Positions 37,973 to 51,605 are shown, counted from the first letter of the stretch. The stretch: 64,000 nt of DNA from Cynocephalus volans (GCF_027409185.1 NC_084467.1:88110501-88174500), one strand, 5' to 3'. Translations and numbers: made by a program. The notes: generated from the letters alone by a model not told the origin.

Positions 37973-40900
37973 GTGAGCTGGGGTTCGGCGCCGGCGGGCG
38001 TCCCCGGGGCCCCTATCCGATCTCTCTGCCCCCCGCTACGCTGCCGCCCCTCGAGCGCCCATGCCCTTCCCTACCTGCCCGTGCTGCCAGTGTCTCGGGC
38101 TCCCAGACCCCAATGCCGCTGCTCCGGGGGTTGTCCTCCCCCTCTCTGGCCTGCGGCCTCCGGGGCCCATCCTCTTGGAAGAGCCGCTCGCCTTTCCCGC
38201 ACCTGCCGCTCTCTGCCCCAGCACCTCTGGAGGCCCTGCGGCTTCGGGGCCCACGTGCGCCTCCGCCGCGGGAGTAACGTGCTGGACTCTCCCGCCGGCC
38301 GCCCGCCCGCCGCGCCCTTCACCACCCCAGCCTCGCCTCCGCCTCCAGGCCCCGCGAAGCGGTCGCCGCGCTTGCCAAGGGGGCCGGGGGCAACCCCTGC
38401 GCTCCCATATGCTGCTAACCGGGTGACAACTGGCGCGCCGACCCCTCTGGGGTCCCGTACTACGTTCGCTCTCTCCTTCCACGTCGCTGTGCGTTGGGGC
38501 TCTGTTCTTAGCGTACGGGAAACCCTGTCAGGAGGTGGGCTTCCCTCTTCACTTCCCGGAGTCAGAAGCCGCGCGGTAGACACCTGGGGCCTACGTTTCA
38601 GTCCGCTCGTCTACAAAGAACAGTCATCACCTTGTTGTCCCTGGAAATCAAAAGTACTGTGTAGAATTGGTCATGGTTTGAGGAGTAGAGAAAGACTTTA
38701 AAAGGAAGACAGTTAAAGGACAGGAATAAAATTTTCCTTTTTAGAAACAGTTGTCATCATAATAAACTTTATGCACTGTGCTGTAGCTAACCAGCAGGGG
38801 ACTTAGGATTTTTAATTAAACAAACAAACACACACCTCACCTATACTTCTTTATGCTGAGATTTCCCCATTGCTACCCTCTGGTCTTTGTTGCATCCTTT
38901 GATACTACGTTCTGAAATAGAATGGAAAGGTGAAATACGCGTTTCACACCCCCAGAAGTGTGCAGAAATGGTTCCTCTAATTCCATTTCTGTTTGTATTT
39001 TATTGGAACCCTGATCAATTGACTTGCACAATACTAAATATGTAGTAAGTAGGCTACCACTGAGAATTTGCTGAATGCAATTGAAATAAATGACGACTTT
39101 CTTTTGACGTTTGAAAACATGGCTCAGTCAATATGCCAAAATTTGGAAAGCTTGGGCCATATAGAAGTATGTAATGATTTCAGAATATATTTTTAGTTAA
39201 CTGTCAAATTTATTAAATGTCATAGTTTTGGCATTTGTTGAAAAAAGCAACTTTGGAGTTCCTCAGATCTTTTTCATTGTACTTGATTAATTAGAACATT
39301 ACTTTGATTAAATCAGTTATGAATAGTCATAGCTCTTTTGACCAAGTTGGTAAGAACTACGTAGGGAGAAAAGTACTGTTGTCTTTGTCAATCTTAGAGA
39401 CCATATTTTAAATTCTTAATAAAATTACAAATTAGAGGCAACGAAGGATTGTATTTTATGAAACCAAGTGGTATTTAAGATCAGTATTCTTTGTAAAAAG
39501 ATAATGAAACTGATCAAGAAACACCTTTTCCTTATAAAGTTCAGTTTCATTACCTCTCTTTTGGGATTTTGTTTGATTTGCTTTACAGCAGATGCTTTCT
39601 TTCCTAATCCTGTGAGTTTGGAAGAGATTTATTGAAATCTTTTTTATCCTGTTATTTATTAACATAGTGAATTCATAGCTTGCTTTAGGACACAAAATGC
39701 AGCTTTTGTACCAGCAAATATGTTTTCAGAGGGCACATAGAATAAATGAAAAGTTTTTCTAAGAGCTGTGGTCGTGGAGTGTTTATCATTTCTCATCTTT
39801 AGACACTTAATGTTTCACTTTCCATTCTAAGAGCACTGGACACTCCTTTAGAATAAGAGGTTTTGTTTTGCATCTTTGAATCCCACACGGCCTAGTATGT
39901 GAATTTTAAAGTGATAAGAACACTTATTTTGTACTAGCACATTCCTAGATAAAGTTTTATTGTAATTTTGTTTATTCCTATACATAATGAGGGTACTTAC
40001 AATAGGTCAGGCTACTGTTACGAATATTTTTCAAGAAGGGAAAAAAACTGCCATTTGATATTCTGGGTTTTTTGTGTGTTTTTAAGTCATTGTGTGATAG
40101 ATTGTTTTAGAGCTATTGCTATTCACATTAGTTTCAGAGCTTTTAAAAAGTTTCCACCAGAGGGTGGATTCATTCTGAGTCAGTTGTCTGAGGCCATATG
40201 GTCAGTATGTGACTGGATCTGGACGGTATATCATGTACCTGGTCAGTGGTACTGATCTGATCCCCTTCTGTTTTCTTTCTAGTATTCAATAAAGTTAGTA
40301 AAATGTTTTCACCTTGTTTTTCTGCTAATGACATCTTTATAAACTTTTATCATTAATTCAACAAATATTTATTAAGCATTGCTATTTGCTATAGGCCTAG
40401 TTTTTGTATTCGTCATTCTCTTGCTTCTTTCTATCTCTTATCACCTAATTAATTTTGAAAAGTTGGATAGATATATAAGGAGAGGGCCGCTGTTGAACAA
40501 AAGCTAACAAGAGAAGATAAGCTACAGTTTCTGGGTAATACTATTGGTTTTAGCTTCCCTGAGAGTTTACAAGAGATTCTTGTGGCGATTCATGGCTAAG
40601 ATCATGAGTTAGCTGAGGAAAATTCAGGTTCACTAGATTCAGGACATCTGGCACAGTTATGGTATGGGACAGGTATTGGGCATCCAGCACAGTGATCATG
40701 GGAGGTAGGCTCCTGTGATCTACCTCCATTAGGAGTAGGTCATAGTCCAATACTTCTGTGGAGGTGAAATGAGCAAGTAATTTCGGGTTGAAAACTTAAT
40801 ATTGTAAATATTGTAGTGATTCTGGATTCTGTTATGTTCTTCTGGGGATTTTTATTTTTGTTCTAGTAGGCAAACTTTGTCTTTCCATCAGTGTATAGCA

Positions 40901-41214
40901 TCTGATATCTCTACTCTGATTCATGGCTTTCCACTGCTGCTTTTTAGCCTGAAGACTTTTTGTTGTTGCTGCTGTTGGGCGGCAGAGCCTGGAGACTTAC
41001 TTGTGCCTGTGAAATTTGCTTGTCAGGCAGAAATTTGGGCAGAGATTATACTCAGATTTTTAGAATCACTTTCTCTTTAGTTTTCATTTCCTCTTTTGTT
41101 GTTTGGTAGAATTCCCTCCTAATTTTGAACTGTTCTGTTGTCCTTAGACTCTGTCCTTTTAAACTTCCAGCCATAAGACTTCAGCTTTCTGTCACTTGAG
41201 CTAACATCCTTTTT

Positions 41215-41370
41215 CTGTTCCAGGATCCTGTAGAGGGTACCACATTACATTTAGTTGTCATGTCTACCTAAGTTCCTCTTGGCTATGACAGTTTCTCACA
41301 CATTCCTTGTTTTTGATGACCTTGACAGTTTTGAGTATTACTGGTTAGGTATTTCATAGGATGCCCTGCA
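41215..41370. mobile_element. Old L1 3' fragment
   Basis: 'tgttccaggatcctgtagag' and 'atttagttgtcatgtctacc' with 'gatgaccttgacagttttg' are L1 3' wording, related to the tracts at 34020 and 43735. Confidence 0.55.
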
Positions 41371-42633
41371 TTTGAAAGTTTGCTGGGTTCCAAGCGTATC
41401 CTGGGGTTATAGCAAAGAATGGGTTTAATGATCATGAGCAAAACGGAATACGAACCACAGGCTTCTGCGGCTGCTCATGTCTGTGCAGTGAAAAGGCCTA
41501 TCGTTTTTTTGTAGATGAAGTAGTGAACGCTTCTGAATGAACCAGGTTAACCATAAGTTACTAAATATTTTTATTTCTTGGAATTATATTTCAGTCAGCT
41601 CTGCAGTCAGGATAAGGCTAAGTAATGTGATGCCCATTTGAGTAATGTACAATTAAATCACATTAAGGTGTGTGATTCTATGTCACCTGTTCTTAACCTG
41701 AGTCTCTTCAGCCTTTGAAGTCTTCACTTTTTGACTATACATTTTTCTCAGGAGAGTCCCAAAAGGGTTCATACTTCTTAAAAGTTTAAGAGCAGTGTTC
41801 TATTTGAAAACAGTATAATTAATTAAAGAATAAATTCCATAGATTAAGTTTAGTAAATATTTATTTAATCATCTGCTGTATACCATTTCACTGATGAAAG
41901 AAACCATAACGTTGGTGAATTTGCTTTTGAAGCATCTGTATGTAGAAATACAGTTTTTAGTTATAAGTCTTAATGTATGGTAACTTTTTGATATATCTCA
42001 TTCAGTGTAAACCATTGAAGACAACTGAATTAAAAGTGCTTTCTGACATTTTAGAATACTTCCAGTTTTGTTGTTAAATCATTGCCATGTAATACCAGAT
42101 TGTTTATAAGCATTCCTGGTAAAGTCTAAGAGCTAAAGAGTTATTCATATGAGTTATTCATATTGTCAAAAATCTAATTTTCCTTATGATTTTGAAAAGT
42201 TTGCTTATTTTTATACTGTATTGTCTTTATTGTTTTGTGAATACAGTTGTGGGACTAGATCTCTGACAGTGGAAAATGTACAGTTCTTTCACAAGTGAAT
42301 TGGTAAAATAACTTTAAAGGTTTGATAGAAAACAAGACATACGTGAATTGCTTTGTTGGAAGTACCTGAAAAAAAGTAAAATTGATGTATCATTTGCAAA
42401 ATGAAGTATGTCCAGAGAAAAGCAACCCTTTCAAAAGGCTGGACCCAAGCTCTGATCCTCTGCACTATTCACCTACAGGGATGGCTAAACTAGTTGCAGG
42501 ATAGCTCTCAGGGGTGTAAGGCCTCCATAGACCCAGAGAGCTGTTAAATAGCCTTCAGTTGCTAGCATGGATGCTATAAGGAGGGTCTATGCTGCCTTTC
42601 AAAAGACAGGCGATGCCTAGAAACCTCGTGTAT

Positions 42634-42980
42634 ACAGACAGTCCCTTACTTATGATGGTTTGACTTAACGATTTTTGGCTTTATGATGGTGGGAAAGCAA
42701 TGTGCAGTCAGACAAGTTTAGGAGAAATCGTACAAGTACCCATGTAACCATTCCGTTTTTCACTTTCAGTATTTAATAAATTCAAGAAATTACATGAAAT
42801 ATTCAACATTTTGTTATAAAATAGGCTTTGTGTTAGATGATTTTGCCCAACTGTAGGCTAATACAAGTGGAGCATGTTGAAGGTAGGATAGGTTAAGCTA
42901 TGATTCTCAAATGTTAGGTTTATTAAATGAATTTTTGACTTATGATATTTTCAACTTATATAGGGTTTACCTGGACTTAA
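42634..42980 (+). mobile_element. Non-autonomous DNA-transposon-like repeat
   Basis: It begins CAGTCCCTTACTTATGATGG, contains 'ttataaaataggctttgtg' and 'gcccaactgtaggctaat', and ends near 'ttttcaacttatatagggtt'. I know this as a common mammalian DNA-transposon relic; the exact family is not certain. Confidence 0.5.
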
Positions 42981-43734
42981 ATAGCACCAGCCTAAGTTTA
43001 GTAGCACCTATACTATCTTTGGCACGTGTGTAGCAGGCAACACCATGAATGACTTAACTCCATACCTTTGTGGTTCATCGTTTGCTTTGGGTTGGTATGT
43101 TTTGGATAATAAGCAGTTTTCTCAGATTATATATCCAGTTCATCGTGATGTAGTTAGAAGACCTGCTTTCTAATTTATTCAAAGCACCTGCAGAAATTCG
43201 CCTACAGTTGAAGTATAATTGATTTGCAGCTATTAAAGATTTGAAGCTTAAGTAAAAAGGATAGCTTTTTCCATGTGGCATTCTGACAAGTATATATGAT
43301 TTAAGTTTTTCAGTTATTTAAAAGTGCAAGTTGTCTTTTAGCATTATTTTGAATTAGAAGTGCCAATTAAAGTAGTAGTTGACAGTTTCAACCAGGGTAC
43401 AAGATTCCTGAAATAGGTTTTGTCTCCTTGAGGGTCAGGTGTGGTAGCTTATTCTGCATGATGGGTCAGCCTTCTTAATAATGTATAAAAACAGTTCTAT
43501 CACATGAAATACTTTCCCTTAGGGAGTCTTTTTTCTGTGTAAGACTGTTACATCAAATTATTTTAGTTAAGCTTAGTTTTGTATTGTTCAGAGAAAATGC
43601 AATGTTTCTTTCTGAAGACATTTTACTGTCATTCTTGATTAATAATTTATCAGAGTATTAAATTCTAAGTTCAAAATTATTTTCCCTTATACCTTATTTT
43701 TTTTTTGTCATTTTTCTTTATTTTCCTAACTTTT

Positions 43735-44300
43735 TATTTTGAGAATTTTCACAACTGCAGAAACCTTACAAGAATAGCACAATGAGTATTCATTTGTTCA
43801 TCACATAGATTCAAGGTTTACCAATTGTTAACGTTTTGCCACATTTGCTTTTTCTTTTGGTCTTTATATATACCCACTTTTTGTTTCTGAGCCCTTTGAT
43901 AGTCATAGACATCATGACACTTTATCCCTAAAGAGTTCAGAATGTATCACCTAAAAATAAGGATATTCTCCCTATATCCACAATATAATCACTGCAATCA
44001 GCAAACTTAACATTAATACAATACTATTATGTGATATATAGTCCATAGTCATATTTCTCCAGTTGTCCCAATAACATCCCTTATAGTTGGTCTTTATTTT
44101 TTTATTTTTTTGATGCAGGATTTAATCATTATGTTTAGTTGCCATCTAGCTTCAGTCTCTTTTAGTTTAGAATGGCTTTTTTGTTGTTTTTTATGATCTT
44201 GACATTTTTGAAGAGTTCAAGGCAGTTGTTTTGCAGGATGACCTTCAGTTTGGTTTATTCTTATTGTTTTTTCACTTGATAGCATGCTATTTAATAAATA
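43735..44300. mobile_element. Old L1 3' UTR sequence
   Basis: 'gaatagcacaatgagtattc', 'gttaacgttttgccacattt', 'acattaatacaatactatta' and 'gatcttgacatttttgaagag' are typical of old L1 3' ends. Confidence 0.6.
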
Positions 44301-46739
44301 AGATTACAATGGCATTATAATGCCCAGTTACTGGTGAACAACTTCTATCTGCTGGCCAACAATCCACATAAGCCCCTGGTTCACTGGTAGGAATACAATA
44401 TAAATTATTAAAGCCAGTAATCCTGCATAATAACTGCTAGACTCATACACATATTGATTTGGGCAATCTAGACTCAGAATTTGAGTTAGATAAGAGTTTA
44501 GATAAGAGATTAATAGTCTACCCCTTACTGCTCAGAGAGGTAAAGTGACTTACTTAAGTCACCTTGCAGCTATTATTGACCATTATGATTAGTGATATCA
44601 GTCAATCCATGGGCATTCAACACCCATTATATATCAGGTATTGTGCTGTGCATTAGTATATACTAATATGGGTAAGACTCCATACCTATCCTTAAGAGAG
44701 TTAACAGTCTGTGGCAATGTATGCAGTAATTAACACCTGGGCTCTGGAGTTGCCTAGAATGACTCTGCTCCGTCTTTTATTTGCTGTATTGGACTGTAAA
44801 ATGGACATAATAATAGTATCTAGAAAGGTTGCTAGAAAGAATAAGTTAGAGGTATTCATAATGGTATGAATATAAACCATTATGTCTCCAGTAATATTCT
44901 TTTATTATTATTTTTATCTAGTGTCTGTATATAATAAATCCATTTGATAGATGATACTATTGTGAATAGTAGGATATCAGGCTACAGAGGAGGGAATTAA
45001 CAGGGGAAGTTACAAGTTTAACAGTGAATATACTACCCCTTTAATGGTGTTTAAATACAGTAACTATGCTGAATATAATAATGATAGGTCAAAGAGACTT
45101 AGAGTAATTCATTTCAGTTCTACAAACATCTGTTAAGCACCTATGTGCTATGCATGTACCAGATGATCCAGATCTTAGAATAATAAAGCACAGTACCTGT
45201 CTCAGGGAGCATGAGCTTGAAAAGGGCAAATAAAATGAAATAAGTACTTTACATAGCTAAATATAACTATAGAAGTTGTCCACTACAACAGGGTAAGAGA
45301 ATAAATAAGTAGATTTTAAAAGACTCAGGCAAAAGCCTAGATGATGAAACAATGGTCTGTTACTAATAGAAAGGATAATTTGGGAATTACATTGGGGCAT
45401 GGAGGTGAAAAGTAAAGGAGACTATGCTGACTTCTGAGGTTGAAGTTAGCGATGACTACAGTGGGACCCTCTCTCATGCCTCCGTAAGAGAGAAATTATG
45501 CAGCTGAATGGACTTTTGGTATAGTAACTATTATGGTTTTAGGTGGCATATCTTGGCATTTGGGGTTAGGTATGTGTTATGTTCAGATTTGTCTCTTTCA
45601 GAATCCCTCTTGCAATTCTCAAGTATCCTCAGATGTCATCTGTTAATATGATCTCCTCTTTATGATCTGAACTCTTTACTCTTGACACTGTAAACTACTC
45701 GCAGGTCAAATATTTGCCCCCCTCCCCTTCTTGTTTATAACCTCTTTCTCTGGTCTTTCTGTCAAGGTCATGGACTTTATATTCTTTCTCAAACTGTCCT
45801 GAAATTTTGCTTATGGATAGGTATTCCATTAAAACCACCAGCTCTTATGTCAAAAGTCCTACTTAGAAGTTTTTTAAATTCCAAATCAGTAAATTTTTTT
45901 TAATGTGTCCATATTATTAAGATCTTGTATTGCTTTTGAATTCATTTTGAATAGAAGAGATGAATATAAATACAATACAGCAGTCAAAATTACTAGTATT
46001 TTAGAACAAATATTCCTTCCCTCCTCTGCTTTTTTTTAGATAAAAAATATATTTTTTTTCTACCAGTTCTGGGAAATATGAGAGAATGATTCAGGAGTGA
46101 CACGTATATGCAGCTACCCATCTTTTTCCATTCTAGTTTTACATAAATAAACTATTATCTTCTTACAGTACAAGCATGCTTATTAGAAAAGATTTAGGAA
46201 ATTCAGAACAGCATAGTAAACAATGTTATATTACTGCAAATCATTACCCAATATAAATACTATTAACATTAAGGTGAGTTTTTGTTGTTTTTTAATAGTT
46301 GAAATTACCCTACATATACAATTTTATATCCTACTTTGCCTTTTTTTTTTTTTTTTTTTTTAACATTGCCATGAGTATTTTTACATGCCATTAAAATTAT
46401 GCATAAACAATTTTGGGTTGCATATTATTCTGTGTGATTTATGTACTCTGGTTTGACTATAGGATGTGTAACAAAAAGTTGAATATTTAGCTTTTCATTT
46501 TTTTCTACTATAAATGATGCCATGAACATCTTTCTGATAGAACTTTTTCTGAACGTTTGATTATTTCTATAGGTAAGAATGTTATTAAATTTTTTTAAAT
46601 TATTAATGTACTTTATATTTTTATTCTTAGTGCTTTTATATTGGCTTTTATGAATGCTTTGCCTAGTTAAGATATTAATCTGTTATTTCTCACATAATCG
46701 TTCTCAATTTGTTTTCCTTTTAAGTTCAGCTAATGTCAT

Positions 46740-47520
46740 ACGTAGTTTTCTCAAACCAGTGTGCCTAAAACTGGATTAATCTTTCATTCCTCTTTCCTCT
46801 CTGTTCGGCTGACCAAGCCAGACACTGAAATTTTATCTTTTCATTTTTGACCTTCCTTTACTCTTTGCTACATCTAATCAACTACTGAATCTTATTGATT
46901 CTACTTCCTAAGTGTTCTTTATATTCATTCACTTTGTTCCATCCCTACTACCACTATCTTAAGTTACTGTTACCCCTCACCTGGGTTTCTGCATCAGCCT
47001 GCCTTCTGGTCTTCCTAACTCCCTTCCAGTCTATTTGCCAGTGAAAGGTATTGTTTTAGAAAGAGGCAATCCTGTGAGATATTACTCTCTGGCTTAAAAC
47101 ATTTCAGTGTTTCCCTGCTACCTTCAAGTTAAAAACCATTTTCCAGTCACCTATCCAGCTCTGCTCAGTCACCTCTTATCCTCCACTTTTGCCACTTTCC
47201 TCCTTAGGTATCAGATTGTGAAATAACCCGGAATGTCTCCTGTCTTCTGGCCTTTGTATATATCCTGTTCCCTTTACCTCAGATACTCTTGGCCATCATT
47301 TCTCCTTCCTCACCCTATACATACACACCTGACAATCCTGACATCTTTCCCACTGGACTTTGAGGTCTTAGCTTAGATAATACCTCCTGGGAAACCTTCT
47401 CTGACATTCTCAACTGGTTAAGTGCTCTGCACTTAAACAGAGAGCCACTTTTAACACATTATCTTCTACTCCTTTTGTTCTATGTGTATATTTACTCACA
47501 TTTTTATATAATTATCATCT
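46740..47520 (+). mobile_element. L2 LINE, long sense tract
   Basis: 'tattgattctacttcctaag', 'ttctggtcttcctaactccc', 'cttctctgacattctcaac' and similar phrases run in L2 order over nearly 0.8 kb. Confidence 0.75.
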
Positions 47521-47749
47521 TACTTTTTATGAGCATTTCCTAAACTCCTTTCCAAGGAACTCAAGTGTCCATGAGACATTATCTATTAAGTGAAAGAAAG
47601 ATTCCATGGTCAAATTTGGAAAGCAGTGCCCACTGTATCTTCTCATATAAATTAGTATGTTAAGAGCCTTGGCAAGTTCTAGAAGGCTTTCTGTTATGTG
47701 TTGGTTATAGGTGATGGTGAACAAAACAGGTCTCCTGTGGACATTATCT

Positions 47750-48640
47750 TCTTCATGGGTTCCTTTTCCTCTGCTTACTACTTAAATGTTGACACCCCTT
47801 GGGGTTCTGTCTTAGCCCATCCTCTATTCACATTTTATACTCTCCTGATAATCTCATCCACTCTGATGGAATGCTACTAATTGTTTTAATCAGGGCTCAA
47901 AGACAGTAGAAATGATTCAAGTAAATGGGACAATCTCTTAGATAAGACCGGAACTAAATTTGATCCAGGGGAGAGGGAAAAGTGCTGGGAAGCCACCAGC
48001 TTCCACTACTAAACAGCCAACCGAAAAACTTGTAAATCATTCTTGATTCTTTATCCCACTGTTTATTAAGTTCTGCCCATTTCAAAACCTGAATACTTAT
48101 ATCCATTCCCTCCCCTTCAGCATCCATATTGTCCACTGTTTCATGCCCTCATCATCTGTTGTTTGAACTGATTCAAATAGCCTCCTTTTGCACTTTGCTC
48201 CTCAGTTTCATCCTTTAGGGAAATCACCAGAACGATGTATTGAAAAATGCAGGTCTGATAAGACCATTCTCTTGCTTGAAATCCTTCAACAGTTTTTGGT
48301 CCCTGTACAGTGAAATAAGAAATTTCTTGATTTTTACAGGCTACCTCTTCTGCCTCCCTCTCTTTACTCCATGAAGAGAACTTTATTTTCCAGTAGCCTT
48401 GAACTGTTTACTTCATTCTGGTTTTCTCTAATGTGACTATCTACACCATTTCTTTTTCTTGTATTACTCTTTATTTGCTTTGTAACTTGTGCTATTTCTT
48501 TTTATTGCATTTATACATAAGCAGATAATGATAATGAGGTTTCTTCTTCTCTAGACTGTAAACTCCTTGAGTGTCTTGTTTACATAACCCTGGAACCTTT
48601 GGAACATAGTAGAGGCTCTGTAAATGCTTGTTGAGTAAAT
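47750..48640 (+). mobile_element. L2 LINE, second sense tract
   Basis: 'aaatgttgacaccccttgg', 'gatctcatccactctgatgg'-like wording, then 'accattctcttgcttgaaat' and 'ccttgagtgtcttgtttac' follow L2. The segment order repeats parts of the preceding tract, so this is a separate copy. Confidence 0.65.
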
Positions 48641-49072
48641 GAGATCTTGTACAAATTCATTCCTAGCCATGGTCCTTCAGCTCCCTCCCTTGTCTCAAAT
48701 TCCTCAACTGCAAGTTCTACCAAGGAGATTTTCGGGTACCCAAATTCTGTAGGTTGGGAGAGACATCTTTTATTTTAAATGATGATGATGCATTATGACA
48801 GTATTAAAAATGATGCAGCATCATTTCCAGCATGTAAAGAAATCCAAACACAGTTAATATTTCCACGTAAGACTATTGAATATACTTTAAAGCTTAGGTA
48901 CGACATTGTACTGTGTATTTGCATGCACATCCTTGTTTTAAATATTGTTTAAATTGATTGAAGAGGCCAAACAGCAGTAGCTTAGACTTTTATCTAGAAA
49001 ATCTTGTGTTTTTGTTATTATGCAAACTTGTTAGTGGAGACTGAATTAATATTCTAGGTTATTTTTCCATCA

Positions 49073-49240
49073 GTTTTTTTTTTTTAAAGGAAAGTCTTTT
49101 TATTTCGGAAGACATTGACTGGAGACAGAGGGTAAAGTCCCAACTGCCTTCCTGATTGAATGAGGGCTGGGGGTTATATAGGTAAATATATCAGGGAAAC
49201 AGGATGTAGAGTCTTCACGTGTGACGGACAACTGCTTATG
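49073..49240 (-). mobile_element. Polyadenylated retro-insert of LTR-like RNA, with 11-bp duplication
   Basis: A 168-bp insert begins with a T12 run on the + strand. On the minus strand it reads a TATA-like TATATAACCCCC, then about 75 bases later GAAATAAAAAGAC (poly(A) signal), CTTTCCTTT and an A-run. It is flanked by a perfect TTTTTCCATCA at 49062-49072 and 49241-49251. Confidence 0.7.
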
Positions 49241-49479
49241 TTTTTCCATCAATTAAATATTGTTTAAACTATGAAATTCAACAACTGAAGTAATTCTTAA
49301 AACATCTCTAATATCAGTATATTCTTATTTTTGTATTTTCTTGTGTATATCAAATTCCAGATCACTTATATATTAGTTTAGGGACTATTCTGCTTTTGAG
49401 CCATGTTGATATCTGTTATGATTTTTGCTGCTTACTTCATTTATGTTTCATTTGTTTATGCTCTCAAGCCTCACAGAGG

Positions 49480-49765
49480 TTTGTGCAGGCTGCCACCTTG
49501 ACCTGAGCTGTTCTTCCCACCCTGTGCCCCTACATGTTTGACTCCATTATGTCCTTTCAACTTTCTTCCTGGAAGTCTGATCTTCCCATTCCTCACCCCA
49601 CCCTGCACGTTGGACTCTGTGTGTTCCCATTGCACACTGTGCTAATAATAGTAATGAATTTATTTGTTTCCATGTCTGTCCCTTTCACCTTGAGGACAGG
49701 GACAGTGAGTGTCCAGATGTTTAACAGTGCCCAATACATATATATTCTTAATAAATATTTATTGA
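49480..49765 (+). mobile_element. L2-like 3' end close to MFSD14A exon 2
   Basis: Wording such as 'ttgaggacagggacagtgag' and 'ttaataaatatttattgaat' is the L2/MIR 3' end. It ends about 80 bases before the exon and lies within an open frame that continues into the exon. Confidence 0.6.
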
Positions 49766-49842
49766 ATATCACCATCATTGTTAGTAATTCTGGAATGCCC
49801 CCATTAACTTTGTTAACTCTTTTTAAAAATCTGTTTTTACAG

Positions 49843-49938
49843 CCTCAAGGAATAGGTTCTCCTAGTGTTTATCATGCGGTTATTGTCATCTTTTTGGAGT
49901 TTTTTGCTTGGGGATTATTGACGGCACCCACCTTGGTG
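49843..49938 (+). CDS. MFSD14A: MFSD14A coding exon 2 (residues 29-60)
   Basis: The acceptor is CTGTTTTTACAG|CCT and the donor GTG|GTAAGT; the exon is 96 nt, phase 0 at both ends. It encodes PQGIGSPSVYHAVIV and IFLEFFAWGLLTAPTLV, the first membrane segment of the MFS fold. A decayed L2-like end finishes about 80 bases before this exon. Confidence 0.95.
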
Positions 49939-51411
49939 GTAAGTAATCTTTTAGCTTATTTATTACTGACTCAAACTCTTTCTCTTCAGTTTTGGAGGAA
50001 AAGACAGGCTTTTCCCTTCCACAGTTGATTCTCTCACCAATATTGTCAACCCTTTAGTACTTTCCTGTATTTTACTGTCTAAGTTATATTTTCAAACCTG
50101 TACCTCTCCCTTACTTTTTTTAGGTTGTCGATTTTAGGTTGTGAATTTGACATGTCATTAGACATGTTCAAGCAGAGGCCAAATCACTACTCTGTTTGGA
50201 TAGGGTGGAAGGGATTCTTATACTGACAGGTTTAGGAAAGATGATGTCTATAACCTACATTACTCAGCATAATTATTTTGAGATTCATTTATGCAGTCAT
50301 ATATTCTAAATACAAGTTCTTTGCATTTTGGTTAAAAATCTAGAGTAATCATCTAGAAAGGTTATTCTTTTATAGGCCTAAACTGATTTTATCCAAATTT
50401 TCCCAGATTTGGAACCTTAGAAAAGACCTCCCTACCAGACTAAATAACTCAAGTGATAGCTAGTTTTCTCCTTTTGGTGTAGATAAGAGGAATGGTATAA
50501 GAGTAGGGATATCGATGGTAGAAGTCTAAAATATATTGAAAGGAGTAATTAGGGTAAATGTACAGCTTACCAAATCCTAGAAGAATATACTTCCTTATAT
50601 TTTCATGAGCTCGTTCATTGTTAATATAAAAAATGCTTTTACAAAAAGGTTATTTACAGAAAAATTGGATGATCGTATAAGTAGATTGTACTAGTCATAT
50701 TAAGAACATTTACAATTTCATATTTCTTGGCATATTTATTTACAGCTACATAATCATTACTTTATATATACATAAAATATTGATTTTTAGCCATTATTTT
50801 GAATATACAGGACATATTCATGAGTACTGCTGTAACAAGATTCAGAAGAAGAGAAAATCTTCAAATAAATGCAATTCTTTCTCTACTAAACCATGCATCG
50901 CCAGTTAGAGTAGTTCCCTGAGTAACTGACATGTAACTGTAAGTGCCAATTTGAGTATATTTTGATTGAGGTCCTTTCCTTTGTAAGAAGTACAAATCAT
51001 TTACCTATGATGGATCATCAGTTCTACATAAATGGATTTTCAAAATAAATGAAATGCGGGCTTTTAAAATACCAAATTTTTTTTAGTTTATGAGTTTATG
51101 ATGGAAATTTTTAAAAAATTAATTTAACATTTTCTGCCTTCCTAATCCAAGTACAGTGATTTAGAACTTGCTCAGGTAATGCAAGTTCATTATGACATTC
51201 ATAACTTCATTATATTGTAATAATTAGTTGTCAGGGACTTCTGAGGTACTGTAATAACTTTTTGGTCTCACAACTTTATATCAGCTTTACTAATGTTGCA
51301 GTGTGCTTGTGTGTAATCTACTACTAGTTTAACTGGTGGATCATCACTCCTGTGACTTAAAGCATTTGAGCTTTGTAATAGTAAACAGTCTATATGTATT
51401 TATAGTATGAT

Positions 51412-51605
51412 GTGCCCAAATACAGTCCTGAGCACTTTAAATATGTTATCATTTTTAATCCTCACCACCAACTTATGAGTAAGATACTAGCCTAAATAAC
51501 AGATGAGGAAAATGAGGCTTAGAAAAGTTAAGTAACTTGATTGCTACTGTGATTGTAAAGTGCAGCACTGGTATTTGAGCCTACTTGCTTGACTTCAGTG
51601 CTCAG
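51412..51605 (-). repeat. MIR, antisense
   Basis: 'cctgagcactttaaatatg', 'agatgaggaaaatgaggctt' and 'aagttaagtaacttgattgc' are antisense MIR core. Confidence 0.85.

Larger units (their letters stand above)
37600..38600 (+). promoter_or_regulatory. MFSD14A: CpG island and promoter of MFSD14A
   Basis: A sharp GC- and CpG-rich block in otherwise AT-rich DNA covers the presumed start site, first coding exon and beginning of intron 1. Visible elements are Sp1-type GC boxes at 37684-37696 and 37705-37716, a palindromic E-box core CACGTG inside TCACGTGG (37699-37706) of USF type, and AAGATGGCGGC at 37771-37781. The last is the classical YY1 site found just downstream of many start sites. No TATA box is evident. 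This fits a TATA-less housekeeping promoter with transcription probably starting shortly before the YY1 site; the exact start is inferred. Confidence 0.85.
37973..49842 (+). other. MFSD14A: MFSD14A intron 1 (11.9 kb)
   Basis: It starts in the CpG island (to about 38.6 kb). 38700-41200 is mostly unique AT-rich sequence. Recognised pieces are L1 3' sequence (41215-41370, 43735-44300), a DNA-transposon-like repeat (42634-42980), L2 tracts (46740-47520, 47750-48640), a retro-insert (49073-49240) and an L2-like end (49480-49765). 44310-46730 shows only decayed MIR/L2-like traces and a T24 run near 46339. Confidence 0.85.

Noticed and set aside
38036..38583. Minus-strand frames of 148 and 170 codons in the CpG island
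   Set aside because: GC-rich DNA lacks stop codons by chance; composition is Arg/Gly/Pro-rich with no domain, and the overlapping + strand explains the region.
37811..38701. 296-codon open frame containing the MFSD14A start
   Set aside because: It runs through the exon 1 donor into GC-rich intron; its first codon is GTG, and everything after residue GGT is proline/arginine-rich CpG-island translation.
42138..42163. 13-bp tandem duplication GAGTTATTCATAT
   Set aside because: Too short and AT-rich to mean more than slippage.
49534..50028. 164-codon open frame across MFSD14A exon 2
   Set aside because: Only 49843-49938 is exon; the rest is L2-derived intron on the left and read-through past the donor on the right.
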